Of a stretch of 64,000 nt of DNA, positions 1 to 8,007 are shown piece after piece. The translations under genes were made by a program, and so were the position numbers. The notes beneath the pieces were generated by a model that worked only from the letters and a program-made list of their open reading frames with translations, had not been told where the DNA came from and ran no database searches. Source of the DNA: Bacilli bacterium (GTDB lineage: Bacteria > Bacillota_I > Bacilli_A > RF39 > UBA660); NCBI GenBank assembly GCA_017511805.1, contig JAFWJA010000021.1:129956-193955 (forward strand), read 5' to 3'. Numbering within the stretch: the first letter of the stretch is position 1; each line of letters begins with the position of its first letter.

Positions 1-27
1 AGGCCAAAAATTAATAATAAAATAGTA

Positions 28-54
28 TTGATTTTTATAATAATGTGATACAAT
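28..54 (+). promoter_or_regulatory. Promoter of the aquaporin gene
   Basis: TTGATT at 28-33 and an extended -10, TG-A-TACAAT, at 46-54 with a 15-base spacer. The gene's Shine-Dalgarno AGAAAGGAG follows and the start codon is at 76. Confidence 0.6.
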
Positions 55-75
55 TAAATTAGAAAGGAGTAGGCA

Positions 76-726
76 ATGAGAAAATATATTTCTGAATTTA
101 TTGGAACTTTTGTTCTAGTATTAGTTGGATGTGGAGTTGCAGTTGTAACTGGTGGAGAAATAGTAGCTACATCTTTAGCTTTTGGTCTAGTTATAGTTGC
201 TATGGCATATTCAATTGGTAATGTTTCAGGGTGCCATATTAATCCAGCAGTATCTTTATCTATGTTTTTAACTAAGCAAATGTCTTTAAAAGAATTTGGT
301 TGTTATGTAGCATCTCAATTCTTAGGAGCAATTGCTGCAACTGGTGTATTATCACTTTTATTTAGAAGTGGTGATGTACTAGGTGCTAATGGATTTGGTG
401 AAGGTACACTAGCTTATAATGCTGGTATAGCTATCTTAGTAGAAGTATTATTAACATTCATCTTTGTTTTAGTTATTTTAGGTGTTACTTCTAAAAAAGA
501 AAATGGTCACGTTGTAGGCATTGTTATTGGTTTAACACTTGTATTAGTTCATTTACTTGGAATTAGATTCACAGGAACTAGTGTTAACCCAGCTAGAAGT
601 TTTGGTCCAGCTTTAATCCAAGGTGGAGAAGCATTAAAACAAGTATGGGTATTTATACTTGCTCCATTAGCAGGATCAGGATTAGCATCGTTAGTCTATA
701 CTTATATACTTAAGGGAAAAAAGTAG
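76..726 (+). CDS. Aquaporin / MIP-family channel
   Basis: Six-helix membrane channel of the major intrinsic protein family, 216 residues. The two half-helix signatures are present: HINPAVS with NPA at 56-58, and SVNPARS with NPA at 171-173. His159, Thr168 and Arg174 match the narrow selectivity filter of water channels (AqpZ type) rather than the wider glycerol filter of GlpF, so water transport is the better guess. Start supported by AGAAAGGAG 8 bases upstream. It is a single-gene unit between its own promoter and a hairpin terminator. Function is known for the family; substrate is inferred from the filter residues. Confidence 0.93.
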   Translation: MRKYISEFIGTFVLVLVGCGVAVVTGGEIVATSLAFGLVIVAMAYSIGNVSGCHINPAVSLSMFLTKQMSLKEFGCYVASQFLGAIAATGVLSLLFRSGDVLGANGFGEGTLAYNAGIAILVEVLLTFIFVLVILGVTSKKENGHVVGIVIGLTLVLVHLLGIRFTGTSVNPARSFGPALIQGGEALKQVWVFILAPLAGSGLASLVYTYILKGKK

Positions 727-751
727 AAAAATCACGTATGTGATTTTTTTA
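727..751 (+). terminator. Terminator after the aquaporin gene
   Basis: AAATCAC (729-735), loop GTAT, GTGATTT (740-746), then a run of T. The next promoter begins 6 bases later. Confidence 0.85.
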
Positions 752-756
752 CTTTG

Positions 757-765
757 TGATATAAT
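757..765 (+). promoter_or_regulatory. Extended -10 promoter of the MscS-like gene
   Basis: TG-A-TATAAT. The start codon is at 781, so transcription should begin at about 772, at the Shine-Dalgarno GGTGAT itself. The leader would be only about ten bases. Confidence 0.7.
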
Positions 766-780
766 TAAATTGGTGATAAT

Positions 781-1581
781 ATGGATTTTAATGAATTTAT
801 TAATAATATATGGGTACAAAGAAGTATTAAAGTAATAGTAGCTATTGTAGTTGCTATGATTCTTTATTATATTTTATCTGCAATAATTAAGAAATCTTTT
901 AATAGCGGTAAAATTAAAGTCTTATCTGATAAAAAGAATTCAGATGCTTATATGCATTTAACTATTAATGTTATTAGATATATATTAATGCTTATTGTAT
1001 TTTTTGTAATACTTCAAGTATTCCAAATAGATGTTACTTCAATAGTTGCTGGTGTTGGAATATTTGGTGCGGTATTTGTACTAGCTATACAAGACTTCTT
1101 TAAAGATATTACTAGAGGTAGTAGCATTATATCAGGTGATTATTATAAAGTAGGAGATATAGTTAAATATAAAGATATGGAAGGTAAGGTTTTATATCTA
1201 GGTCTTAAAAATACTAAGATACAAGATTTAAGAACAGGTAATGTAAGATCTATCGCAAATAGAAACATAGAAGATATAGAAGTAGTATCTAAGTTTGTAT
1301 TCTTTAATATACCTCTTCCATATGAATTACAAGTTTTAGATGCTGAAAAGGTAGTTAATGAAGCAATTGATAATATAAAGGCATTAAAGAATGTAGATGA
1401 TGCTTCATATATAGGAACTAATGAACTAGCAGATTCTAGTATTTTATATCAAGTTAAGATTAAGTGTAATCCAATAGAAAAATTACAAGTAAGAAGAGAT
1501 TCTATTAGACAAATACTTCTTACTCTAGAAAAACATGATATATCAGTTCCATATAATCAAATTGATGTACATAATAAATAA
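781..1581 (+). CDS. Small mechanosensitive ion channel, MscS family
   Basis: 266 residues. The N-terminal part has about three membrane helices (roughly 15-35, 60-82, 86-108). The last is the pore-lining type, glycine/alanine-rich, with GVGIFGAVFVLAIQDF followed by a DITRG turn. The cytoplasmic beta domain follows (GDIVKYKDMEGKVLYLGLKNT, about 123-145), as in MscS. The family opens under membrane tension and releases solutes during osmotic downshock. It sits right after an aquaporin, which suits an osmotic-response role, but the two have separate promoters. Length is near the E. coli MscS minimum. Start set by GGTGAT 4 bases upstream. Confidence 0.9.
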   Translation: MDFNEFINNIWVQRSIKVIVAIVVAMILYYILSAIIKKSFNSGKIKVLSDKKNSDAYMHLTINVIRYILMLIVFFVILQVFQIDVTSIVAGVGIFGAVFVLAIQDFFKDITRGSSIISGDYYKVGDIVKYKDMEGKVLYLGLKNTKIQDLRTGNVRSIANRNIEDIEVVSKFVFFNIPLPYELQVLDAEKVVNEAIDNIKALKNVDDASYIGTNELADSSILYQVKIKCNPIEKLQVRRDSIRQILLTLEKHDISVPYNQIDVHNK

Positions 1582-1609
1582 TCAAAAACATTAGTTTTTG
1601 ATTTTTTTA
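1581..1609 (+). terminator. Terminator after the MscS-like gene
   Basis: TCAAAAAC (1582-1589), loop ATTA, GTTTTTGA (1594-1601), then seven T. The hairpin begins at the last base of the stop codon. Confidence 0.85.
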
Positions 1610-1651
1610 TTATTTTATAATATAATATAGCAAGTTTTTGGAAGCGATTTT

Positions 1652-2215
1652 ATGAACGTTATATTTTTAGATTTTGATGGTGTTATAGATACAGTTCATT
1701 ATATTACTCTTGCTGATATGGAAGAAAAGATAAAAATATTATCAAAGATATGTCATGAATATGATTGTAAGGTAGTAATAGAGGCTAGTATTAAATGGTT
1801 AATTAATGAAGAAACATTAGAAATAGAAGAAGAAGTAGAGTGGGTTAAACATATTTTTAACTGTTTTAAAAAATATGACATAGAATGTATTGGTAGAACA
1901 CCATGTGTATCAAAATATTTTGGTAATGGATTTTTTACTCCAATATGGAAAGAATTTGAGATTAAAAAGTATTTATTTAATCATCCTGAAATAGATCACT
2001 TTTGTATTATAGATGATGATGATCTTGGCCCTATAAAATCAGATTTAAAAACTTTAAGAGAATATTTAGTAGAAACAATTTACTATTCTGATAATAAAGA
2101 AGAAGAGGGTCTACTAGAGGAACATAGTAAACAAGTAGGCGAAATATTAAAACTAGATAATAAATATAAAAAACTAGCAATTAAAAAAGCAAAAATAAAA
2201 AAACGAACTTTATAG
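1652..2215 (+). CDS. HAD-like hydrolase domain protein
   Basis: 187 residues beginning MNVIFLDFDGVID. The DxDG of HAD motif I (Asp7, Asp9) is clear. The acidic cluster IIDDDD at about 118-123 fits the second metal-binding motif. The arrangement resembles the HAD domain found in small stand-alone proteins and in some RNA-repair proteins (PF18143 type), which are probably phosphatases. The C-terminal 30 residues are lysine-rich. Substrate unknown. It stands alone, with TATAAT repeats at 1616-1626 upstream and a terminator overlapping its stop codon. HAD membership is well supported; any RNA-repair role is only a family analogy. Confidence 0.75.
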   Translation: MNVIFLDFDGVIDTVHYITLADMEEKIKILSKICHEYDCKVVIEASIKWLINEETLEIEEEVEWVKHIFNCFKKYDIECIGRTPCVSKYFGNGFFTPIWKEFEIKKYLFNHPEIDHFCIIDDDDLGPIKSDLKTLREYLVETIYYSDNKEEEGLLEEHSKQVGEILKLDNKYKKLAIKKAKIKKRTL

Positions 2216-2226
2216 TTCGTTTTTTA
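2199..2226 (+). terminator. Terminator of the HAD-like gene
   Basis: ACGAACT (2203-2209), loop TTAT, AGTTCGT (2214-2220), then T-run. The TAG stop codon (2213-2215) lies inside the hairpin. Confidence 0.85.
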
Positions 2227-2232
2227 TTCTAA

Positions 2233-2309
2233 TGGGGCGGAATAAGGGGATCGAACCCTTGCATACCGGAGCCACAATCCGGCGTGTTAACCACTTCACC
2301 AACTCCGCC
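2233..2309 (-). tRNA. tRNA-His (GTG anticodon)
   Basis: Read on the minus strand from 2309 to 2233. The 7-base acceptor stem pairs with one G-T wobble. The anticodon loop reads TTGTGGC (anticodon GTG), the T-arm has GGTTCGATCC, and the 3' CCA is encoded. The extra 5' base G(-1) opposite C73, the hallmark of tRNA-His, is encoded in the DNA. Downstream on the same strand is only the convergent HAD-like gene. Confidence 0.95.
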
Positions 2310-2383
2310 ATAAAACATTGCATACATAATATAACATATTATTTTTCAAATAACAAGATTAAATAATAAATTTTACAAATAAA

Positions 2384-2405
2384 AAAAATAGACTAAGTCT
2401 ATTTT
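2384..2405 (-). terminator. Terminator of the acidic membrane-anchored protein gene
   Basis: On the minus strand AATAGA, loop CTTAG, TCTATT (2403-2387) followed by eight T. It overlaps the stop codon. Confidence 0.7.
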
Positions 2406-3067
2406 AATTTTATTATTGAATACATAATAACCATACCTACGATAATAGCTATTATACTTATTATTACAGCATTTGCATTTCCTTTTTCATCTAATGATTC
2501 AGGAATATCTTCTGGCATCATTTCTTTTACTTCTTCTTCATCATCTTCAAATACTGTTGGCTTAATTTCTTTTGTATCTTCATCTGAATTACTATATAAA
2601 GCATCAACTAATTCACTATAATTATTTGGAGTAATATCTGGAGTTAAATCATCATCTTCTTCATCATCATAATTAACTGGTTCTTCTTCAACTTCAGGTT
2701 CATCAAATACAGGATCTTCAACAGGAATTTCTTGTTCTTTCTTTTCTGCTTCTTTCTTTCTTAAATATGCATTATATTTTTCTTGCATTTCTCTACTGAA
2801 ATCTTCTAATTCACCCTCAATTACTTCAAATGGTTTACTTAAATCATCATCATTATATTTCTTTAAGAAGTTAACATATTCTTCTTGAGTAATAATAGGA
2901 TTATTTTTAGCACATTCATTTAATCTTGTTATTATTTCTTTTCTTCTTGTTTCTTTTAAATCAAATTTATATTTTTCAAATAATTTCTTTTTTTGTTCGT
3001 CATTCAAATTAGGATTATTTAATATCTCCATGACATCATTATTGTTGTAATCAAAACTTCCTACCAT
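2399..3067 (-). CDS. Unknown acidic protein with C-terminal membrane anchor
   Basis: 222 residues; family not recognised. Residues 1-115 are charged and predicted helical (NNPNLNDEQKKKLFEKYKFD and similar). Residues 115-190 are a strongly acidic low-complexity linker rich in Glu, Asp and Pro. Residues about 199-219 are one hydrophobic helix (VIISIIAIIVGMVIMYSII) ending in KLK, so it is a tail-anchored protein with the acidic part in the cytoplasm. Shine-Dalgarno GGAGAAGGTAAT precedes the ATG. It is a single-gene unit with its own promoter and terminator. Confidence 0.75.
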   Translation of the reverse strand: MVGSFDYNNNDVMEILNNPNLNDEQKKKLFEKYKFDLKETRRKEIITRLNECAKNNPIITQEEYVNFLKKYNDDDLSKPFEVIEGELEDFSREMQEKYNAYLRKKEAEKKEQEIPVEDPVFDEPEVEEEPVNYDDEEDDDLTPDITPNNYSELVDALYSNSDEDTKEIKPTVFEDDEEEVKEMMPEDIPESLDEKGNANAVIISIIAIIVGMVIMYSIIKLK

Positions 3068-3091
3068 ATTACCTTCTCCTATTCTAAGTAC

Positions 3092-3121
3092 ATTATACTA
3101 AAAAAAATGTCTATTTGTAAA
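3092..3121 (-). promoter_or_regulatory. Promoter of the acidic membrane-anchored protein gene
   Basis: Minus strand: TTTACA (3121-3116), 18-base spacer, TATAAT (3097-3092). The start codon is at 3067. Confidence 0.6.
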
Positions 3122-3143
3122 GAGTTTTTGCTTATTTTATAAC

Positions 3144-3170
3144 AAAAAAAGGCCATTTAAAGGCCTTTTT
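3144..3170 (-). terminator. Terminator of the thiol-redox operon
   Basis: AAAGGCC (3148-3154), 7-base loop, GGCCTTT (3162-3168). On the minus strand it ends in a T-run, just past the stop codon at 3172. Confidence 0.85.
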
Positions 3171-3171
3171 A

Positions 3172-4659
3172 TTACTTTGACATTAATAAACCTGGATTAA
3201 ATATTAATAATAATCCAATTATTATTGTTATTATACCTGCGATTAAATGAGAATATTTAGTGAATTTAGTTGATATTCCAGTAACTTTAAAGGTAATCAT
3301 CGCAGCAGCGAATATAATAATATCATCTATTAAGAAGAATAGAATGTATAAGAATATATATAATGCATAAACAGGTGTTGAAAGATTATTCATTGATAAT
3401 ATATTCGCGTATAGTACAGGAATACTTAATGAACACATAGCTTCAATTAAGTTAACTGTTATTGCTAAAACAATTATACCTAATAAAGATGCGATAAATT
3501 TCTTGTTAGTAGTTATATTCATAACCTTTTGCATTATCTTTTTTCTATTCTTTTTATTAACAACGTTACATCCATCTTCTTTCTTAAGAGATTTAATAAA
3601 GTTATATATATTAAATATACCGATTCCGAGTGAGAATAGAGCCACAATTAATCTTATATAGAAATATCCTCCTATATAACTAGCAGCATTTAACCACGCT
3701 ACCATAAATAGGGCATACATTAATCCAGAAGTAAGTATAAATGTTAGACCTAAGATCCACATTTTCTTTCTATCTTTCATATTAATAAGCATTGTTATTA
3801 AAAATACTAATATCCAAGTAGCACATGGATTAAAACCATCAATAAATCCTAATACAATAGTTAAAATAGGTAATGATATGTCAGTCGCATCTATTTTTCC
3901 AAAAAAAGGAACTATTTCTGTTGTATCTAAATCACTAACTATATCTTTATACTTTTTATTTTCATATTCACTATTAATTAATTCATTTATTTTATCCATA
4001 GAAGAAAAATCATTTATATATTTATCACCAATAACTAGTAATGGTATTTTATCTTCTTCTATTTTTAATTTTTCTATTACTTTTTTCTTTATATTATTAT
4101 TTAATTCTTCTTTTTTTAAATCATATATCTTAATATTGAATTTATTTCCGATTTCTTCTTCATAAGCTATATTATTAATATATAATTCTATTTTTTTAGA
4201 TTCTTCACTATCATCTTTAAAGAAATACACTGTAATAGTTTCTCTATCATTTGTTTCAATATTTTCTTTATTAAGAACTTTTTTTACTCTATCAGTAAAG
4301 TTCTTTTGATTTTTAGTTTTTTCAATTTGTTCTTCTATTTGTAAATTAGTAACACCTTCATAATATCCTACTATTGATTTATTACCAATTACTAAATATG
4401 GAACACCAGATGCATGATTATTAATTGCATCTTGTACTTTTCTTAATATTTCTTGATTATCTGTATTATGCCATACTTCATATTTATTAAGTACAACATC
4501 ATCTTTATCTTTTAGATATTCATCTAAAAACTCTTCTTCTTCAGCACAGTGAGGACAACCATCACCATAAAATAAATATAGATCAACTGTATCGGCTTTT
4601 ATTATTGATATTGGTAAAAGTAGTAATAGAATAAATACTAAAAACTTAATCTTTTTCAT
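3172..4659 (-). CDS. Thioredoxin-like / CcdA-DsbD-type transmembrane fusion
   Basis: 495 residues in three parts. Residues 1-22 are a signal peptide. Two thioredoxin-fold domains follow outside the membrane: the first (about 23-120) has the active site GDGCPHC, and the second (about 135-235) has the fold but no CxxC. From about 260 to the end there are six membrane helices of the DsbD/CcdA type, with the paired cysteines in FNPCAT and EAMCSL. CcdA-type proteins carry electrons from cytoplasmic thioredoxin across the membrane; here the donor and acceptor domains are fused. The overlapping upstream gene is a cytoplasmic thioredoxin, its likely electron source. Role inferred: keeping exported thiols reduced. 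Confidence 0.85.
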   Translation of the reverse strand: MKKIKFLVFILLLLLPISIIKADTVDLYLFYGDGCPHCAEEEEFLDEYLKDKDDVVLNKYEVWHNTDNQEILRKVQDAINNHASGVPYLVIGNKSIVGYYEGVTNLQIEEQIEKTKNQKNFTDRVKKVLNKENIETNDRETITVYFFKDDSEESKKIELYINNIAYEEEIGNKFNIKIYDLKKEELNNNIKKKVIEKLKIEEDKIPLLVIGDKYINDFSSMDKINELINSEYENKKYKDIVSDLDTTEIVPFFGKIDATDISLPILTIVLGFIDGFNPCATWILVFLITMLINMKDRKKMWILGLTFILTSGLMYALFMVAWLNAASYIGGYFYIRLIVALFSLGIGIFNIYNFIKSLKKEDGCNVVNKKNRKKIMQKVMNITTNKKFIASLLGIIVLAITVNLIEAMCSLSIPVLYANILSMNNLSTPVYALYIFLYILFFLIDDIIIFAAAMITFKVTGISTKFTKYSHLIAGIITIIIGLLLIFNPGLLMSK

Positions 4660-4909
4660 GTTTTTTAATCATTCCTTCTATTTCATTATAGTTTTTTTCA
4701 CCAATTAATCTATCTATTTCCTTATCATTATCTATAAGTATTAATACTGGTAATGTCTCTCCAACATTATATTTACTAACTTCATCTTCATCAAAATCAT
4801 AATCTAGGCTATCTATTTCTATGTTGTATTCTTCTTTAATCTTATCTAGATGCTTATTAGTAATTAAACAAGCTGGACACCACATAGCACCAATTTTAAT
4901 TATTCTCAT
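4646..4909 (-). CDS. Small thioredoxin-like protein (WCPAC)
   Basis: 87 residues, a minimal thioredoxin fold. The active site is MWCPAC near residue 10, with Cys residues spaced as in thioredoxin. The cis-proline region is GETLPVLILID. No signal peptide, so cytoplasmic. Its 3' end overlaps the start of the CcdA-type fusion by 14 bases, so the two are co-translated and very likely work together. Start supported by GGTGGTAGT just upstream. Confidence 0.85.
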   Translation of the reverse strand: MRIIKIGAMWCPACLITNKHLDKIKEEYNIEIDSLDYDFDEDEVSKYNVGETLPVLILIDNDKEIDRLIGEKNYNEIEGMIKKHEKD

Positions 4910-4925
4910 ACTACCACCGCTAATA

Positions 4926-4934
4926 ATTATAACA
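4926..4934 (-). promoter_or_regulatory. Extended -10 promoter of the thiol-redox operon
   Basis: Minus strand TG-T-TATAAT directly after the T-run of the preceding terminator. The start codon is at 4909, 16 bases beyond the -10. Confidence 0.7.
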
Positions 4935-4936
4935 TA

Positions 4937-4963
4937 AAAAAAGCATATTTAATATGCTTTTTA
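4937..4963 (-). terminator. Terminator of the next minus-strand gene
   Basis: AAAAGCATA, loop of 5, TATGCTTTT (about 4939-4961), with a T-run on the minus strand that runs into the next promoter. Confidence 0.8.
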
Positions 4964-6061
4964 ATCTTCTTTCCATTCTTGATATTTATCTCTAAGATAT
5001 TTTAATGCTTTACCACCATATTCTTTTATTGCACTAGTTACTTTATCAATTATTTCTTCTTTTTTAGCAATAATAGCATCATATCTTTCTTGTCCAATTT
5101 TATCTATAATCATTTCTTTTGCTTTAGTACAAGCACTCTTAGAGAAATCTTTAATAGCACTATATCTATCTCCTAATTCTTCTTTATAATCAGGATCAAT
5201 AGTCATAATAACTTTATCTATTTTTCCTAAGTATCCATATACCCTTTGTTGATATTTTTCTTCAAGATCACTATAAGTAATACCATTTATACTAGCATTA
5301 TAGAATACGAAATCAATTATATTAACAACAAATTCTTTTCCTTTAGCTTTAATAGACTTTTTAGTTTCGCCTGTTGCTTGCATGTCATCCATATTATCAT
5401 TCATTGATTTGAATACTTCAACTACAGTTTCTTGTTCTGCTTCACTATATTTTGATTCATTAACAACTGGTTGTTCAGTAACTGGTTGTTCAGTGACAGC
5501 TTGTTCAGTTGGGACTTCTTTAACTTGTTCAGTTTTTTTATCTTCTTTAACTGCTTCAGTTACTATATTATTTTCTACTTTTTTACTTTCAGTAGATTTA
5601 TTCATTTCTTGAACTTTTTCATAAACAGTATATTCTGTATTTTGTGAAGTAGTTGGAGTTTCATTATTTGAGTTCTTAAAGTATTTACATGCTCCAAATA
5701 TACCTGCACCTAATACTAGAGAACCCGCTACTACTAATCCAACTAATTTTTTATTAACAGGTTTTCTATTATTATTTAAATAGTTATACTTTCTATTAAT
5801 AATCGCATCAATTTTATCACTATATTCATCATATTTTTTTATTTCTTCATATAATTCTGCACATTTATAGTATTCTTCTGCATTTGTATTATAGTCTTCT
5901 ATTTTATTCTTTATCTTGTCTAAATTAACCTTTTTAACTATATTTACTTGTCTAACTACAATACCTCTAATCATTTCAAGACCTTTTCTGTTACTTCTAG
6001 GATGGTCACATAATTTTTCAGATTTATCAATCAAATACTCAATCGAAATTAAATCTTTCAT
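4961..6061 (-). CDS. Unknown single-pass membrane protein with TEQPV repeats
   Basis: 366 residues; family not recognised. Residues 1-100 are a charged helical cytoplasmic region. Residues about 105-126 form one membrane helix (LVGLVVAGSLVLGAGIFGA). A Thr/Glu/Val-rich linker (about 130-205) contains short tandem units TEQAV, TEQPV, TEQPV. The C-terminal 155 residues are predicted helical (for example YSAIKDFSKSACTKAKEMI). The topology of a cytoplasmic head, a stalk and an outer helical domain recalls anti-sigma-like or surface proteins, but no motif proves it. The strong Shine-Dalgarno AAAGGGGG precedes the ATG. Confidence 0.75.
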   Translation of the reverse strand: MKDLISIEYLIDKSEKLCDHPRSNRKGLEMIRGIVVRQVNIVKKVNLDKIKNKIEDYNTNAEEYYKCAELYEEIKKYDEYSDKIDAIINRKYNYLNNNRKPVNKKLVGLVVAGSLVLGAGIFGACKYFKNSNNETPTTSQNTEYTVYEKVQEMNKSTESKKVENNIVTEAVKEDKKTEQVKEVPTEQAVTEQPVTEQPVVNESKYSEAEQETVVEVFKSMNDNMDDMQATGETKKSIKAKGKEFVVNIIDFVFYNASINGITYSDLEEKYQQRVYGYLGKIDKVIMTIDPDYKEELGDRYSAIKDFSKSACTKAKEMIIDKIGQERYDAIIAKKEEIIDKVTSAIKEYGGKALKYLRDKYQEWKED

Positions 6062-6091
6062 AGAGATTTCCCCCTTTTTTTGTACTATGAG

Positions 6092-6120
6092 ATATTACCA
6101 CAAAAACGCTAAAAAGTCAA
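6092..6120 (-). promoter_or_regulatory. Promoter of the TEQPV-repeat membrane protein gene
   Basis: Minus strand TTGACT (6120-6115), 17-base spacer ending in TGG, then TAATAT (6097-6092). It is divergent from the next promoter. Confidence 0.65.
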
Positions 6121-6146
6121 AAAAATCAATGACTTTTCAATATTTA

Positions 6147-6155
6147 TGTTATAAT
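6147..6155 (+). promoter_or_regulatory. Extended -10 promoter of the CmpB-like gene
   Basis: TG-T-TATAAT. Its last bases overlap the in-frame ATG at 6154, which shows that this ATG cannot be the translated start. Confidence 0.75.
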
Positions 6156-6171
6156 GAATTTAGGTGATATT

Positions 6172-6918
6172 ATGGATTTTATGCAAGATATTAATACTTT
6201 TTTTGAATACTTCTTATTATTTGTATATTTATTCTTTATAGGAAGTATGGTTGGATGGATAATTGAGGTTTTATTTAGAAGATGGTATCACAAAAAATGG
6301 ATTAACCCAGGATTTTTAGTTGGACCTTATTTACCTATATATGGTTTTGGTTTATCAATGCTTACTTTTGTTCATTTAGTATTACAAGATCATGATATTA
6401 ATGATATATTTGAAATACTAATAATGGGCGGAATAATGACATTACTAGAATTAGTAACAGGTTTAATATTCTTAAAGCAAGGTATTAGATTATGGGATTA
6501 TAGAGAAAGAAAGTTTAATTATAAAGGTGTTATTTGTCCTACATTTACTATAATTTGGACTGCGGTTGGAGCTTTATATTATTTCTTCTTATCAGAACCA
6601 GTAGTAGATGCATTAAGATGGTTTACTAAGAATATATCATTCTCATATGTATTAGGTATATTCACAGGTGTAATTGTAATAGACTTTATATATTCAACTA
6701 AGTTCTATAAAAAGATTAAGAAATTTGCTAAAAAGAATAATATGGAAGTTATGTCTGAGAAATTTAAGGAATATCTTAAAGAATTACCGGAGAATGCTAA
6801 ACATTCATTTATGTTTCCATTTAGACAAACTAAGAACTTATTAGAGTCACTAGGGGATTTCTTAGGTTTAGATAATGATGATAAAAAAGAAGAAGATAAA
6901 GATAAAGGAAAAAAATAG
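6172..6918 (+). CDS. CmpB-like membrane protein (putative ABC-transporter type IV, PF06541)
   Basis: 248 residues. Five or so membrane helices lie within 1-185, with the characteristic early stretch GSMVGWIIEVLFRRWYHKKW and NPGFLVGPYLPIYGFG. This family is widespread in Bacillota; its biochemical role is not established despite the name. The C-terminal 60 residues are charged and cytoplasmic. The start is placed at 6172 because AGGTGAT lies just before it and the longer reading starts inside the promoter. It ends one base before the next gene's ATG, so the two are an operon. Confidence 0.85.
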   Translation: MDFMQDINTFFEYFLLFVYLFFIGSMVGWIIEVLFRRWYHKKWINPGFLVGPYLPIYGFGLSMLTFVHLVLQDHDINDIFEILIMGGIMTLLELVTGLIFLKQGIRLWDYRERKFNYKGVICPTFTIIWTAVGALYYFFLSEPVVDALRWFTKNISFSYVLGIFTGVIVIDFIYSTKFYKKIKKFAKKNNMEVMSEKFKEYLKELPENAKHSFMFPFRQTKNLLESLGDFLGLDNDDKKEEDKDKGKK

Positions 6919-6919
6919 T

Positions 6920-7978
6920 ATGAATATAGTAGATTATATTTCTTATTACGGAAGACATAGTTTTGATGAAAAAGAATTTAATGAGGTTGATAATCTCATT
7001 TTTTCCATGCTTTCATATGTAGATTATTCTGATGTTTTTAGAAAGGATATTACCATAGGTGAAGCAGGAAATTTATATATAGAAAAACATGGTGATAAAA
7101 AGTATGTTTTACCTTCTATTAATGATGGTATTGAAGTACTTAAAGGAGTTTATAAATCTAATAGATTTAAAGATATAGAAATGAGTAATTATTATTATGA
7201 CGCAAATGAGAAATCACAGTTTTCTGCCGTTACATTTAAAATTAATAAAAGATTATATTATGTTTCTTTTGAAGGTACAGATTCTTTATTAAGTGGTTGG
7301 GAAGAAGATTGTAGAATGGCATATAAGTTCCCAGTAAAAGCTCATTTAAAAGCAATAGATTATTTAAATAGAAACTTTTTGTTAAAACACTGTGATCTTA
7401 TAGTAGGTGGTCATTCTAAAGGTGGTAATTTAGCTTTAGTTGCATCTATGTATGCTAGTATAATTGTTAAAAGAAAAATAAAAACTATATATAGTAATGA
7501 TGGACAAGGTCTTAGGAAAGCACAAATTAATTCTAAGTTCTATAAATCAATTAGAGATAGATATATTCACATAATACCTAACTATTCAGTTGTGGGATTA
7601 TTACTTAGAAATGAAGATAATTATGTAGTAGTTAAATCTAATAAAAAGGGATTCTTTTCACATTCAGGTTTAACATGGCAAGTAAGCTATGATCATTTAG
7701 AAAAAGAACATTTAAGTAGATTTAGTAAAGTATTTGATGATGGTTTTAGTAAATGGTTAGATAAATATGATGATGAAAAGAGGAAAATGTTTGTTGAAGA
7801 AGTGTTTAAGTTATTTTATGAAAATGATATAAAGAGCATAGAAGAAATTAAATTAAACAAAGAATTTTTAATAACATTATTTAATACATCTAAAACATTA
7901 GATGAATCAGTAAAAGAGATGGCAAAAGATTTAATAAAAGTAATTGCAAAAACTAACTTGGAATATCCACTTTTTTAA
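6920..7978 (+). CDS. Lipase-like alpha/beta hydrolase (Mbeg1/DUF2974 family)
   Basis: 352 residues. The nucleophile elbow GHSKGGNLA (near 155-163) is that of the Mbeg1-like/DUF2974 group of lipase-fold proteins, with Ser as the nucleophile. [15 protein letters not shown] upstream fits the oxyanion-strand region seen in that group. No signal peptide. Residues after 270 are helical and charged. The start at 6920 (MNIVDY) follows AAAGGAAAA, one base after the previous stop codon, so translation is coupled. Substrate unknown. Confidence 0.85.
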   Translation: MNIVDYISYYGRHSFDEKEFNEVDNLIFSMLSYVDYSDVFRKDITIGEAGNLYIEKHGDKKYVLPSINDGIEVLKGVYKSNRFKDIEMSNYYYDANEKSQFSAVTFKINKRLYYVSFEGTDSLLSGWEEDCRMAYKFPVKAHLKAIDYLNRNFLLKHCDLIVGGHSKGGNLALVASMYASIIVKRKIKTIYSNDGQGLRKAQINSKFYKSIRDRYIHIIPNYSVVGLLLRNEDNYVVVKSNKKGFFSHSGLTWQVSYDHLEKEHLSRFSKVFDDGFSKWLDKYDDEKRKMFVEEVFKLFYENDIKSIEEIKLNKEFLITLFNTSKTLDESVKEMAKDLIKVIAKTNLEYPLF

Positions 7979-7986
7979 TATATAAT
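7958..7986 (+). promoter_or_regulatory. Promoter of rubrerythrin
   Basis: TTGGAA (7958-7963), 17-base spacer, TATAAT (7981-7986). It overlaps the 3' end of the preceding coding region. The strong Shine-Dalgarno AGGAGGT follows. Confidence 0.7.
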
Positions 7987-8007
7987 ATAGAATTAGGAGG
8001 TAATATT

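Noticed and set aside
6154..6171. Upstream ATG for the CmpB-like gene
   Set aside because: It lies inside the -10 TATAAT and would not be in the transcript; AGGTGAT points to 6172.
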